This document shows positions 32,079 to 40,860 of a stretch of 43,402 nt of DNA, piece by piece; position 1 is the first letter of the stretch, and each line of letters begins with the position of its first letter. The notes beneath the pieces were generated by a model, which worked only from the letters and a program-made list of their open reading frames with translations, was not told the origin of the DNA and searched no databases. The position numbers and the translations under genes are program-made. The DNA comes from Candidatus Hydrogenedentota bacterium (GTDB lineage: Bacteria > Hydrogenedentota > Hydrogenedentia > Hydrogenedentales > SLHB01). The stretch covers positions 1-43,402 of the forward strand of contig JADLHJ010000050.1 of NCBI GenBank assembly GCA_020848835.1, written 5' to 3'.

Positions 32079-32909
32079 TTAAATGCCGAACCCGCCCGTA
32101 ACTTCGAGAATGTGTCCGGTGATGTACGAGGCAAAGGGCGATGCGAGCAGTAGGATACCGCCTGCGGCTTCCTCGGGCGTGCCGGTGCGGCCCAGCGGGA
32201 TCATCATGGTCATCATGTCGCGCATGTGCTGCGGTATGCCGAGCTGGATCACCTGGCCCTGCATGGTGATTTGTTCGCCTTCTTCCTTGGGCTGGATGAG
32301 GCGCGTCTCGATGGTGCCGAAGGCGACGGCATTGCAGCGGATGTTGAACTGGCCCCATTCCTTCGCAACAGTTTTCGTCATGCCGACGATTCCCATTTTT
32401 GCGGAGGCGTAGTTAATCTGACCGGCATTGCCGTGAAGCCCGGAAGTGGAGGAGACGTTGATGATGCAGCGCGGCTCTGGCGTAGCGCCGGCGGCCATTT
32501 CGGTTTTTGCCGCTTCGCGCATGTAGGGGACTGCCGCGCGGATCATGCGGAATGGCGCGCCGAGGTGAACATCGATGATCGCGTTCCATTGTTCATCGGT
32601 CGTCTTTTGAACGACGCCATCCCACGTATAACCGGCGTTGTTCACGAGGATGTGCAACATGCCGTATTTTTCGATTGTCGCCTTCATAATGGTTTCAGGA
32701 AACGCGAGGTTCGTGACGTCACCGGGAACGGAGATTGCCTTGCCGCCGTCGCGACGGATTTCCGATGCGATAGCTTCTGAAGGGCTCGCGTCAAGATCGG
32801 ATACGACGACGCTCGCGCCTTGTGCTGCCATGAGTTTCGCCGTCGCCGCGCCGATGCCGCGGCCTGCGCCGGTCACGATTGCTACTTGACCGTCCAACAT
32901 TCCCTTCAT
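32079..32909 (-). CDS. Short-chain dehydrogenase/reductase (FabG-like)
   Basis: 276 residues, classical SDR. Nucleotide-binding TGAGRGIG near residue 14, VVVSDLDA at the end of strand 2, LVNNAGYTWDG, catalytic Ser in NVSSTSG and YASAK (Tyr and Lys). The C-terminus ITGHILEVTGGFGI is typical of the FabG group. A stretch rich in Met (MRDMMTMMIPLGRTG) lies in the substrate lid. NAD(P)-dependent alcohol/ketone chemistry is certain, the substrate is not. GAGGGAACG gives the start at 32909. The gene for the ThuA-HEAT protein ends 17 bases upstream. Confidence 0.93.
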   Translation of the reverse strand: MKGMLDGQVAIVTGAGRGIGAATAKLMAAQGASVVVSDLDASPSEAIASEIRRDGGKAISVPGDVTNLAFPETIMKATIEKYGMLHILVNNAGYTWDGVVQKTTDEQWNAIIDVHLGAPFRMIRAAVPYMREAAKTEMAAGATPEPRCIINVSSTSGLHGNAGQINYASAKMGIVGMTKTVAKEWGQFNIRCNAVAFGTIETRLIQPKEEGEQITMQGQVIQLGIPQHMRDMMTMMIPLGRTGTPEEAAGGILLLASPFASYITGHILEVTGGFGI

Positions 32910-32926
32910 CGTTCCCTCAAATTTCT

Positions 32927-35900
32927 CTACTTCGTTTCGACTTTCAGTTCGTGAATCGACCAGAACAGCCCATCGACTTTTCCGGTCTGTTCAATTTTAA
33001 TGAAGCGTGCGCGCTGGTCTTTGAATTCGAGCGCAGTCACTGGGCCATCGCCTTTACCTTTTAGCACAGGCTCGCCCCAATCTTTTGCATCGTTCGAGGT
33101 GTATACCGCGTACTCGCGCGGAAAATCGCCCGCGGAGCCGGTCGTATCAAGCGTCACCTTGGCAATAGTCGCGACGAAACCGAGATCGATTTGAATCCAT
33201 TGACCCGGCTTTTGCGGTTCACCGGTGGTCCAGCGCGTGGCCGGATCGCCGTCAATTGCGTTTCCCAGGGCGTCCGCGCCGTATGAAGCGGTCAGGCCAA
33301 AAGATGATTTCTTAATTTGCTCGAGCGCGAGCGCCGCTTCCTGCTTCACTTCGGGATCTTCTGCGAGTGGTGCGATCAGATCGATCAGTTTCGGATCGTG
33401 CTGTTTGCCGATGCTGGCGAGAACCAGTTTGCGATCTTCCGCACTGCGCGACGCTTTCAGTGCCGCGTCGTACTGCGGGGCGCGTTCGGCCAGGTTGTCC
33501 GGGAACTCGACCATACGCAGGTATCCACGCAGCGCGATGTCGCGGATTGATGCATCTTCGGTGTTTTGCGCGACTTCAACCAATTTATCCATCGGCGCGT
33601 TATTAGGCCATTCAGACAACGCGCGGACCGCCGTCTTGCGGACGTCGGTGTTTTTCAATTCGGCGGCGCTGACCAAGACGTCGTACGCGGAGGGATCGTT
33701 AATCTTACCAACCACGCGCAGGATCGAACAGTACGCGGGAATGCCCTGCTTAACGTCGGGTAGCGCGGACATCACCGTCGCCGCCGCGAACGCAGGATCG
33801 TTGTTGCGCGCCAATGCCGCAAGCGCAGCTTTCTCACCCTCGGTGCGCGCGGTATCGTCTTGCTCAACAGCAAGCAATTCAACAATGGGTCTGAGTTGGT
33901 CCGCGGGCGCTATAACGGTGAGCGCCGCGAAACCTTCCGCGCGTACGGTGGGGTCGGGGTCCGCGGCCGCCATCAACAACGCGGGAATGGCGCTCTTCGT
34001 TCTGCGAGCGCCGAGGGCGTGCGCGAGTTCACGGCGCACGGACGGATCTCCCTTGCCTATCGCGCCCGCGATTGCGGAATCGACGTCTTCCCCACGCATT
34101 CTCGCCAGGCTTGTGCGCGCGATGGGCTGAACATTCGCGTCGCCCTTCGCAGCGAGCTCGGCAACTTGCGGCACGCTTGTCGCGTTGCCAAGCGCGCCGA
34201 GTGCCTTGACGGCAGCCAACGACACATACGGATCGGTGCTTGACACGGCACTGGTCACTGCGGGAAGCGCGGCGGCGTCCGCGCGATCGGCGAGTGTGTC
34301 AATCAGAAGGGTCTGCGCATTTGCGGGAAGTTTATCGAGTTGCGCTGCAAATTCGCGCGTAGCATCCGGTGCAGCGGTGAGGCGCGCGGCGACTGCAGCG
34401 CCGCGTTGCAATTCTGCATCGGTGGCCGTAAACGCACGAAGAATCGCGGAGATGGCTTTCGGCGACCCCGTGCGCGCGAGACCTTGTAGTCCGCCGACTT
34501 GCGCGCGCACGGAATTGGCTGGAGCCGCAAGAAGTTCGTAGATTTCGGTTGCACGCGCAACATTTCCCGCCGCGCCGCGCGTTTCCCCCGCGGTGAGAAT
34601 TGCGTCGAGATACGCTGCTTCTTCGCCGGGTGCGGCGGTGGCTAAGGCAGTTAACAACGACTTTTCCGCGTCGTCGCCGCCAATTTTCCCAAGGGCGGTT
34701 GCTGCTGCCGCGCGCAGCGACGGATTGGACGATTTGATGTAAGTTGCGATCAGCGGGAGCGATGCCGGGTCGTGCATTTCTCCGAGCGAATTGATGATGC
34801 CAACCTCAGTGCCTTCCACTGGCGCGGCCAATGCCTCGCGTAGCGCGGTGGCCGCGGCAGGCGATGCAATGCGTTCGAGTGCGTAGCGGCCGTCGTCTGC
34901 TGTGACGGGATTGGCGAGTAGCGTGGCGAGCAAGGGCACCGACACGTCGGTCCCGATCAATCGCAACTGTTTCGCGGCAAACTGTCGCGCTTCGGGTGTT
35001 GGGCTGGATTGAAAGATGCCGATGAGCCTCTTTTCGAGCTCCGCGCGCTTCGCTTCATCGCCGTGCGAGGCGATAATTATTTCGGAGAGAAAATTCGGCA
35101 GAGACGGATCGCCGAATTTAAGTTGTGCGATATCTTTGAAGCCTTCATCGAGCATGATCTGCGCGCCGGCAGTTTTTGATTGCTCAATTTGTTCGGGCGT
35201 GAGCGTCGCGCTTGGCGAAACGTCTGCTTGAAGGTCGCCGAGTGCGAACTGAATGCCGTCGAAATAATGCTGCAATACCGCGGGATTCCAGAACGTGCTT
35301 TCGTTGTGACCCAACGAACAGTAGAACACGCGGCCGCTGCCGAATGTGCGCGCCCAGGAAATGGCGTAGTCGTTATCTTCGCGTTTGAGGCCGCCTTTAT
35401 CCATATTGGTCTTGGTGACGTCGAGTGAGACGAGCACGCGCAGTTTCTCGCGGGAGTAGGGCTTCGGTTGGAATTGATAAATCTCGTCTTTGATGTCGAA
35501 GCCGCGACCCTTAAAAGCCGCGTTGAGCGGATGTGCTGGATCGTCGAGCTTGCAGGTAACCGTGTCGCCGGAGCCCCAGGGATGGCCGTCGAAGTAGCCG
35601 CCCATCATTTCGCCGTAATCGGCCCACTTATACGAACAGTCCGTAGCCGCATGAATGCCGATGAGGCCTTTGCCGCTCTTCATAAACTCTATGAAGGATT
35701 TTTTCAGCTTGGTGTCTTCGATCACTTCGCCGGTTGTGCTCAACATGCAGATGGCGTCGAACTGCTTGATGCTGTCTGGCGCGAAGACATTGGGATCGTC
35801 GGAAACGGTCGCGGTGTAGGCACCAGTTTTCGCGCCCATGGTTTCAAGCATTTTCGCGCCGAGCGGAATCGAACTGTGCACGAATCCTTTGCAAAGCGTA

Positions 35901-36058
35901 AACACGAGCAGTTTGCGCGGGGTAGCGGGCGCCACCCGTGCTTGCGCGGGTAACGCTGCCTCCATGCGCGCAGTGTCTTCGGCGAGGTCTGCGAGGCAAT
36001 AGCGCGCAGAAAAACCAAGGCAAGCAAAACAGAAAAACGCGCGAAGCGATTTATACAT
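32927..36058 (-). CDS. Exported ThuA-like plus HEAT-repeat plus discoidin-domain protein
   Basis: 1043 residues from MYKSLRAFFCFACLGF at 36058 (signal peptide); earlier in-frame codons lack signal character. Residues 45-290 form a ThuA-like (trehalose-utilisation/GATase-fold) domain: KLLVFTLCKGFVHSSIP, GKGLIGIHAATDC, GGYFDGHPWGSGD, RVFYCSLGHNESTFW. Residues about 300-880 are armadillo/HEAT repeats, alternating helices rich in Ala (ALGKIGGDDAEKSLL, VKALGALGNATSVPQV). The C-terminal 140 residues are a F5/8 type C discoidin-like domain (ITKVTLDTTGSAGDFPREY is approximated by AKVTLDTTGSAGDFPREY). Such fusions are typical of Planctomycete-like secreted proteins of unclear biochemical role, perhaps sugar binding or turnover. 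Confidence 0.85.
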   Translation of the reverse strand: MYKSLRAFFCFACLGFSARYCLADLAEDTARMEAALPAQARVAPATPRKLLVFTLCKGFVHSSIPLGAKMLETMGAKTGAYTATVSDDPNVFAPDSIKQFDAICMLSTTGEVIEDTKLKKSFIEFMKSGKGLIGIHAATDCSYKWADYGEMMGGYFDGHPWGSGDTVTCKLDDPAHPLNAAFKGRGFDIKDEIYQFQPKPYSREKLRVLVSLDVTKTNMDKGGLKREDNDYAISWARTFGSGRVFYCSLGHNESTFWNPAVLQHYFDGIQFALGDLQADVSPSATLTPEQIEQSKTAGAQIMLDEGFKDIAQLKFGDPSLPNFLSEIIIASHGDEAKRAELEKRLIGIFQSSPTPEARQFAAKQLRLIGTDVSVPLLATLLANPVTADDGRYALERIASPAAATALREALAAPVEGTEVGIINSLGEMHDPASLPLIATYIKSSNPSLRAAAATALGKIGGDDAEKSLLTALATAAPGEEAAYLDAILTAGETRGAAGNVARATEIYELLAAPANSVRAQVGGLQGLARTGSPKAISAILRAFTATDAELQRGAAVAARLTAAPDATREFAAQLDKLPANAQTLLIDTLADRADAAALPAVTSAVSSTDPYVSLAAVKALGALGNATSVPQVAELAAKGDANVQPIARTSLARMRGEDVDSAIAGAIGKGDPSVRRELAHALGARRTKSAIPALLMAAADPDPTVRAEGFAALTVIAPADQLRPIVELLAVEQDDTARTEGEKAALAALARNNDPAFAAATVMSALPDVKQGIPAYCSILRVVGKINDPSAYDVLVSAAELKNTDVRKTAVRALSEWPNNAPMDKLVEVAQNTEDASIRDIALRGYLRMVEFPDNLAERAPQYDAALKASRSAEDRKLVLASIGKQHDPKLIDLIAPLAEDPEVKQEAALALEQIKKSSFGLTASYGADALGNAIDGDPATRWTTGEPQKPGQWIQIDLGFVATIAKVTLDTTGSAGDFPREYAVYTSNDAKDWGEPVLKGKGDGPVTALEFKDQRARFIKIEQTGKVDGLFWSIHELKVETK

Positions 36059-36161
36059 GGCTACCACCGCAAGTGAGTTGGCACGAAAGCCAGATTTTAG
36101 CACAACGTGTTCCGCGAGGCGGCGTTGCGGATAAGGGGCCATTTAAGCCGGAAAGGTCGCG

Positions 36162-36974
36162 TCATTCGGTCTTAAGGGCATCTTTCGTATTGAGCAATTC
36201 CGGACGGAATTCGAAGTGCATCAAGTCGTAGTGGTGCCACTTGCCGCCCCAGATGAAACCGTTTTGTTCGAATATTTCAACGATTTGGCGGAGCGCAGTA
36301 TCTTCCAGGATTTCGGCAGGGTAGTTCGACGCGGTTGCGCCCTTGTCCTTCGCCCATCGCCAATATTGGTTCAGAAGATGTTGGATATCGAAATCGATGG
36401 CGATGCCGTAGCTGTGGGGGCTGAGGCGATCGGTTCCGGCGATAGGTCGCCAATTAAACGTGCCATTGGGACGCGAGACGTAGTCGCGAACTTCAGGGTT
36501 GAGCTTGGCGATGGCCTCTCCGACTTTTTCCAGGGATTTGTTCGCACTGTTGATAGTAGTAAACCGCACAGTCTTTCCCGCACCGGCGGGAGGCCAGGAC
36601 ACGCGTGCGAGGTTTCTTTCAACTTCCGCCGCAGTGTCGCCATACATTTTTTTGAGAAAGGCGTCGCAACGCATGCGGCCGGGGTCACAATCTGCGGAAG
36701 GCGGCGACTGCGGCCACTCGCGCGGATACGGAATGGACATTTGATCGTATAGCGTTGCGATGGCAAGGCGATCTTCAAAGGCAAGTTCTGGGCGCGGCGA
36801 TCCGAAAGGCATGCGTGTGTTGTCCGGCCATACGATTTCGTTCGCCGCGGCGTCGAAACGAAACTTCCCAGGGTATGCGGCGCAGAGCGCAGCCGCTGCA
36901 TTTGAGATGTCCGCGATCGCGAGTGACGATAAAGCGAGCGCGAGAAATGCTGCGGCTTTTGCGCGGACTCGCAT
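36162..36974 (-). CDS. M15-type D,D/L,D-carboxypeptidase or endopeptidase
   Basis: 270 residues with a signal peptide (AKAAAFLALALSSLAIA). Zinc site motifs of the M15/VanY fold are present: SPHSYGIAIDFD, with SxHxxGxAxD, and GKWHHYDLMHFEF, with the HxE-type third ligand and catalytic acid. It would trim peptidoglycan peptides in the periplasm. It starts 3 bases after the stop of the upstream gene, so it is the third gene of a minus-strand operon with a membrane-anchored protein and a multi-TM protein. Confidence 0.88.
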   Translation of the reverse strand: MRVRAKAAAFLALALSSLAIADISNAAAALCAAYPGKFRFDAAANEIVWPDNTRMPFGSPRPELAFEDRLAIATLYDQMSIPYPREWPQSPPSADCDPGRMRCDAFLKKMYGDTAAEVERNLARVSWPPAGAGKTVRFTTINSANKSLEKVGEAIAKLNPEVRDYVSRPNGTFNWRPIAGTDRLSPHSYGIAIDFDIQHLLNQYWRWAKDKGATASNYPAEILEDTALRQIVEIFEQNGFIWGGKWHHYDLMHFEFRPELLNTKDALKTE

Positions 36975-36977
36975 CGT

Positions 36978-37700
36978 CTATTGCGCGGCGGGTGTTGCGG
37001 TGTCTTGCCCTTCGACGATGGAGGGCAACATCGGAAATGGGCCGGGATAGGGCATTTGTTCCATCCGATTATTCAGGAAGAAGACCCACGCCTTGCCGTC
37101 GTGCGGTTTTTCGATTAGCACGGGGATATTGTTGAGCGCGTTTCGATCCGGCACAGGGATGACGCCGTCTTTCGCAAGCACTTCTTCGAGTTTGTTGCGC
37201 AGCCGGTAAAGTTTTGAAGCACCCAGCGTGCCGCTGCCTTGAGGTACCGGGATGTCGGCGTCCAACGCGGCGCCTTGACGAATCGCGTCGCGCAGTGCGA
37301 TGAACTCTTTCTCGCTCGCGAACGCGTGGCCGAAGTAACGATATTCTGACACGATCGGATCAACGGGCTTCAACGTATACGCGGCGGAATTATTGATCTT
37401 GCCGAGCAACAGCGCGTCGATGTGGCCCGCGGGCTCGGGTTTGAATTGCTTGCCGACAGTGTATCCGCGCGGGATGGCATTAAGCGGAAGCGCGAACACG
37501 CGGGTGGTTGGGTCCAGTTGTGGCCAGAATTCGCCTTCGCTTGCCTGCGCATAACCGCGCGGCAATAACGACAAGCGGTGAAACTGTGTCGCGGAATCCT
37601 GATACGGTTTCAGGGCAAGGCGCTGTTTGTGCGCGATTTGAAACGCCGCGGCGAATGTCAGAACGCCGGCAATGATTAGCGTAATCCGGCCCTTGCTCAT
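36978..37700 (-). CDS. Membrane-anchored protein of unknown function
   Basis: 240 residues from MSKGRITLIIAGVLTF at 37700; the ATGA overlap with the upstream stop supports this start. One N-terminal membrane anchor or uncleaved signal, then a soluble periplasmic domain with FHRLSLLPRGYAQASEGEFW, a Lys/Pro-rich middle and DGVIPVPDRNALNNIPVLIE, ending in a Pro/Thr-rich tail. No family recognised. Tight coupling with the M15 peptidase and the multi-TM protein suggests a shared envelope role. Confidence 0.75.
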   Translation of the reverse strand: MSKGRITLIIAGVLTFAAAFQIAHKQRLALKPYQDSATQFHRLSLLPRGYAQASEGEFWPQLDPTTRVFALPLNAIPRGYTVGKQFKPEPAGHIDALLLGKINNSAAYTLKPVDPIVSEYRYFGHAFASEKEFIALRDAIRQGAALDADIPVPQGSGTLGASKLYRLRNKLEEVLAKDGVIPVPDRNALNNIPVLIEKPHDGKAWVFFLNNRMEQMPYPGPFPMLPSIVEGQDTATPAAQ

Positions 37701-38773
37701 GCGCGCACCATGATGCCGCGTTTGTCGAGCCACACGGCGAGGCACCCGAGCGCGGCGATCGGTGCGATGCCCACCAGCAACAATAGCAACAGCGGTTCAG
37801 TTTGCAGCAAGTCCTTCGGAAGAAAGTCCCAATACACGCTGACGACGAACCCGCCGAGTGCGAACATGATCAGCAAGTTCTTGCCAAAGCTGCTGAGTAG
37901 CGGAAAGCGCACGCCGATTTTTCCGAACGCGAAGAATATGGTCAACATCAAACCGCCCGAATACACGGCCATTAATTGTAGCGCGATAGGCAGATCGTGA
38001 TGTTCGGATGGCTGGATCCATTCCATGCAATACGCGGCTATCATCGCAAACATGCTTGCCGGCGCAATCCGCTTTTGAAACCCGGCCAATGGATCGTCCT
38101 TGTCCATCTGGAACCATTGACCGAAACAGGATCCAAAAACCGCGACGCTGCAAAGCCCCCATGCGCCGAGCGGAAATTTTGTGAGGCCCAACACGTCGTC
38201 ATACCACGTGTGGTGATCGGAGATCGGGAATTCGTACACGAGCGCGTGGATGATCATCATGGCGATTCCGAGCAACACGCGACGATCGGCATTGCGAATA
38301 ATCGCGCTAGTCACAAAGGCGGTGAGTGATCCCAATGCGATACCTGAAAAAGTGCCGCCATACCAAAACATGTTCCAGTCAGGCCCGCCGCGGGTGAGGC
38401 TTCTCAAGAGAATCGCATCAAGGGCGGCGAGTGCGTACAGCAGCAACACGCGGCGCGCGGCGTAGAGCGAGGCGGAGCGTGCGCCGCGTTTGCGCAGACG
38501 GCTCATGAAGGCCGTGTAACCGACGAAGCCCATCACGAAAACGAATAGCGGCTGTCCCACGTCGATAAACGTAATGATCGCGGGAATCCCATCGTAATAG
38601 TCGTAGCCGTGGTTGTACATGGGCGGGCCAAGTATCGGCTCGCCCATGACGATGTCCCCGGCGAACTCGCCGGTGGCCATGGATGTAATCAACATGAGGA
38701 CGACAAATCCGCGGGCCTGGTCGAGCCAGTCGTAGCGCGGATGCAGTTCGCCCGTTTTTGATTCGTCTGACAT
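37697..38773 (-). CDS. Multi-TM acyltransferase-like membrane protein (DUF5009/HGSNAT-like)
   Basis: 358 residues. I choose ATG at 38773 because AAGGGG lies 8 bases upstream; the GTG three codons earlier lacks a site. The N-terminus RYDWLDQARGFVVLMLITSM matches the start of the acyltransferase-3/DUF1624/DUF5009 group (R..LD..RG..V), followed by about ten membrane segments. Charged loops lie between (SRLRKRGARSASLYAARR) and a conserved-looking DHHTWYDD. Relatives transfer acetyl groups to glycans across a membrane (heparan-alpha-glucosaminide N-acetyltransferase type). First gene of the envelope operon and divergent from the SLOG-SLATT gene. Confidence 0.75.
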   Translation of the reverse strand: MSDESKTGELHPRYDWLDQARGFVVLMLITSMATGEFAGDIVMGEPILGPPMYNHGYDYYDGIPAIITFIDVGQPLFVFVMGFVGYTAFMSRLRKRGARSASLYAARRVLLLYALAALDAILLRSLTRGGPDWNMFWYGGTFSGIALGSLTAFVTSAIIRNADRRVLLGIAMMIIHALVYEFPISDHHTWYDDVLGLTKFPLGAWGLCSVAVFGSCFGQWFQMDKDDPLAGFQKRIAPASMFAMIAAYCMEWIQPSEHHDLPIALQLMAVYSGGLMLTIFFAFGKIGVRFPLLSSFGKNLLIMFALGGFVVSVYWDFLPKDLLQTEPLLLLLLVGIAPIAALGCLAVWLDKRGIMVRA

Positions 38774-38898
38774 GTTCTTCACCCCTTACGCGCGGAAGTT
38801 TACCACAGCGCCGTGGCCGCGGACGCAATTCGATCACAAGCGTGTCTTGCGGTTACGATGAACCGCTGCTGGAACTTGTCTGGGGATACACGCGCCTC

Positions 38899-40755
38899 AT
38901 GCCGAACGCCGCTGCATATTCGTTGGAATGGGAAGACGTCCCTGCTTCGGCGTCGTCCGCTCCTCGCATGGGGCCAATTCCAATCGTTATCGGTGTTACC
39001 GGTCATCTGGATCTCGATCTGCGTGCGGCGGGTGCGGTACTGGCGCTTTCCGACGCCGTGCGGGGAATTCTTCGCGAGATTCAAAAGAATGCACCGCATT
39101 CGCCGTTGCTGATCCTCTCTGGACTTGCCGAAGGAGCAGATCGGTTTGTCAGCAAGTTGGCGATGCAGGAATTCCGCGCGCGCGTCGTTGGCGTGTTGCC
39201 TTTGCCGCAGGATTTGTACGAAGAAGATTTTCCTGATTCGGTAGAGGAATTCAGGACGATGCTGGACGCAGGTGCGCGCGTGGAGATGCCGTTTCTCGGC
39301 GGCAGCACGCGCGACGACGTGAAAGCGCACGGCAATCGCCGCGACGCGCAGTATGCCGAGGCAGGCGCGTACATCGTGCGGCAGTCTCAGGTGCTGATCG
39401 CGTTGTGGGACGGAGGAAAAGGGGGAGAGGGCGGCACGAGCTACGTGCTCGATTTTGCCCTGTCCGGATCGCTGGGGCCTTTTGCCGATGCGTGTTCCCC
39501 ACTGGACGCGCACAACATTCCGCCGATCTACCGAATCGTTACGCCCCGAGTATCCAAGAAGCGTGAACTCGATGGCGCGCCCTTCGAGTGCCAGATACTG
39601 CCGTGCGACGAATGCACGGACACGATTCGCCACCACGATTTTCTCGGTATCGGCGGAGGCACGGAGACGGTCACGGATACCGTTGGCCGGCGCCGGGTGA
39701 AACGTTTTCTGCGCGTGATCAATCGGTTGGATCGGTTTAACGCGGACGGCTTGCACAAGCGCGAGATGCTTTCAACCTGCGCGGCCGCGTCATCGCGCGA
39801 CCTGCTTCCGGACAAACAATGCAACGGGCTGCCAGACACAGTGTTGCGTCTGCGTCGTATTTACGGAATCGCGGACGCGCTTTCGATTCACTATCGTACG
39901 GTGCAGCGGCGATTTCTTTTTCTACTGCTCGGATGCAGTCTCGCCGCGATTGGCGGGTTCGAGGTCTACGCGCACCACATCGTGCACAAATTGCCGGTGA
40001 TGGTCTTGTTTCCCGTGTTTTTAGTCGCCGCATATGTAGTGTATCGATTGGTGCGCGCGTGGGACGTGCAAAACCGCTATCTCGATTATCGCGCGTTCGC
40101 CGAAGGGTTGCGCGTGCAACTATTCTGGCGGCTCGCGGGGATCGATATGGAGGTCGCGAACGAATACCTCATTCGTCACCGCACCGAGCTTGACTGGATG
40201 CGCGAGGCCATCCGTGCTTGGAACATGCCTCTCGGTGAACCCGCTTCGACAGGCCGCGAGAAATCACCGCTACACGACGGCGATCGCGTAAAGTTGCTCT
40301 CCGAGCTTTGGGTCGAGAACCAGAAGGTATTCTTCGAGAACCGCGAACACCGCGATGAACGTTGGGAATTGGGACATCATCGTGTGGTCAGCGGACTGTT
40401 TTTGGGCAGCATCGCGATCGCGGTGTTCTATCTGGTGATAAGTTTTTTGGGGTTTCCGGCGGACGAAAAATCTCATCTGCCGCATGTCTTTGTGTTTGCC
40501 ATCGGTATGATGCCGGTGCTTGCGGCGGTGGTTGGGGCATATGCGGAGGTGATGGCCTTTGCAGCGCAGGCGCAACGCTATCGTTTTATGGCGGAGATCT
40601 ATCATCACGCGTCCGAAAAGCTAAAACAGGCGACGGTGATGGGCGATTCCGAGCATATCCGCAGCATCCTGCGCGAACTCGGCAGTGTCGCGCTGGAAGA
40701 AAACAGCAATTGGGTGTTGCTGCACCGCGATCATCCGCTGGAAGTAATGTTTTAA
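38899..40755 (+). CDS. SLOG-domain plus SLATT-like 2TM protein, probable conflict/defence effector
   Basis: 618 residues from MPNAAAYSLEWED; a start at 38968 (MGPIPIVIGVTGH) is also possible and no strong ribosome site decides. The N-terminal part is a DprA/SLOG-type Rossmann fold: IPIVIGVTGHLDLDL, LLILSGLAEGADRFV, VVGVLPLPQDLYEEDF and QVLIALWDGG. SLOG domains bind nucleotide-derived signals. The second half has two membrane helices (FLFLLLGCSLAAIGGF, MVLFPVFLVAAYVVY), then AWDVQNRYLDYRAFAEGLR and a second helix pair after residue 520, the arrangement of SLATT (SMODS and SLOG-associating 2TM) effectors, proposed to open membranes on activation. Single-gene SLOG-SLATT fusions are known from comparative genomics; ligand unknown. 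Confidence 0.75.
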   Translation: MPNAAAYSLEWEDVPASASSAPRMGPIPIVIGVTGHLDLDLRAAGAVLALSDAVRGILREIQKNAPHSPLLILSGLAEGADRFVSKLAMQEFRARVVGVLPLPQDLYEEDFPDSVEEFRTMLDAGARVEMPFLGGSTRDDVKAHGNRRDAQYAEAGAYIVRQSQVLIALWDGGKGGEGGTSYVLDFALSGSLGPFADACSPLDAHNIPPIYRIVTPRVSKKRELDGAPFECQILPCDECTDTIRHHDFLGIGGGTETVTDTVGRRRVKRFLRVINRLDRFNADGLHKREMLSTCAAASSRDLLPDKQCNGLPDTVLRLRRIYGIADALSIHYRTVQRRFLFLLLGCSLAAIGGFEVYAHHIVHKLPVMVLFPVFLVAAYVVYRLVRAWDVQNRYLDYRAFAEGLRVQLFWRLAGIDMEVANEYLIRHRTELDWMREAIRAWNMPLGEPASTGREKSPLHDGDRVKLLSELWVENQKVFFENREHRDERWELGHHRVVSGLFLGSIAIAVFYLVISFLGFPADEKSHLPHVFVFAIGMMPVLAAVVGAYAEVMAFAAQAQRYRFMAEIYHHASEKLKQATVMGDSEHIRSILRELGSVALEENSNWVLLHRDHPLEVMF

Positions 40756-40860
40756 GGCGATTGCAACGTCTGCTTTCTTTTCGTGCTCGTGCCACATGTG
40801 ATGCTTTAGTCCGTCGCATATTTTTATTGCACGCCGCCCGCGCGGTACGATATCCCGCTT

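Noticed and set aside
32017..32358. N-terminal extension of cNMP-fold paralogue A
   Set aside because: It overlaps the SDR gene in another frame and has repetitive His/Arg composition; the 145-residue start matches the paralogue length.
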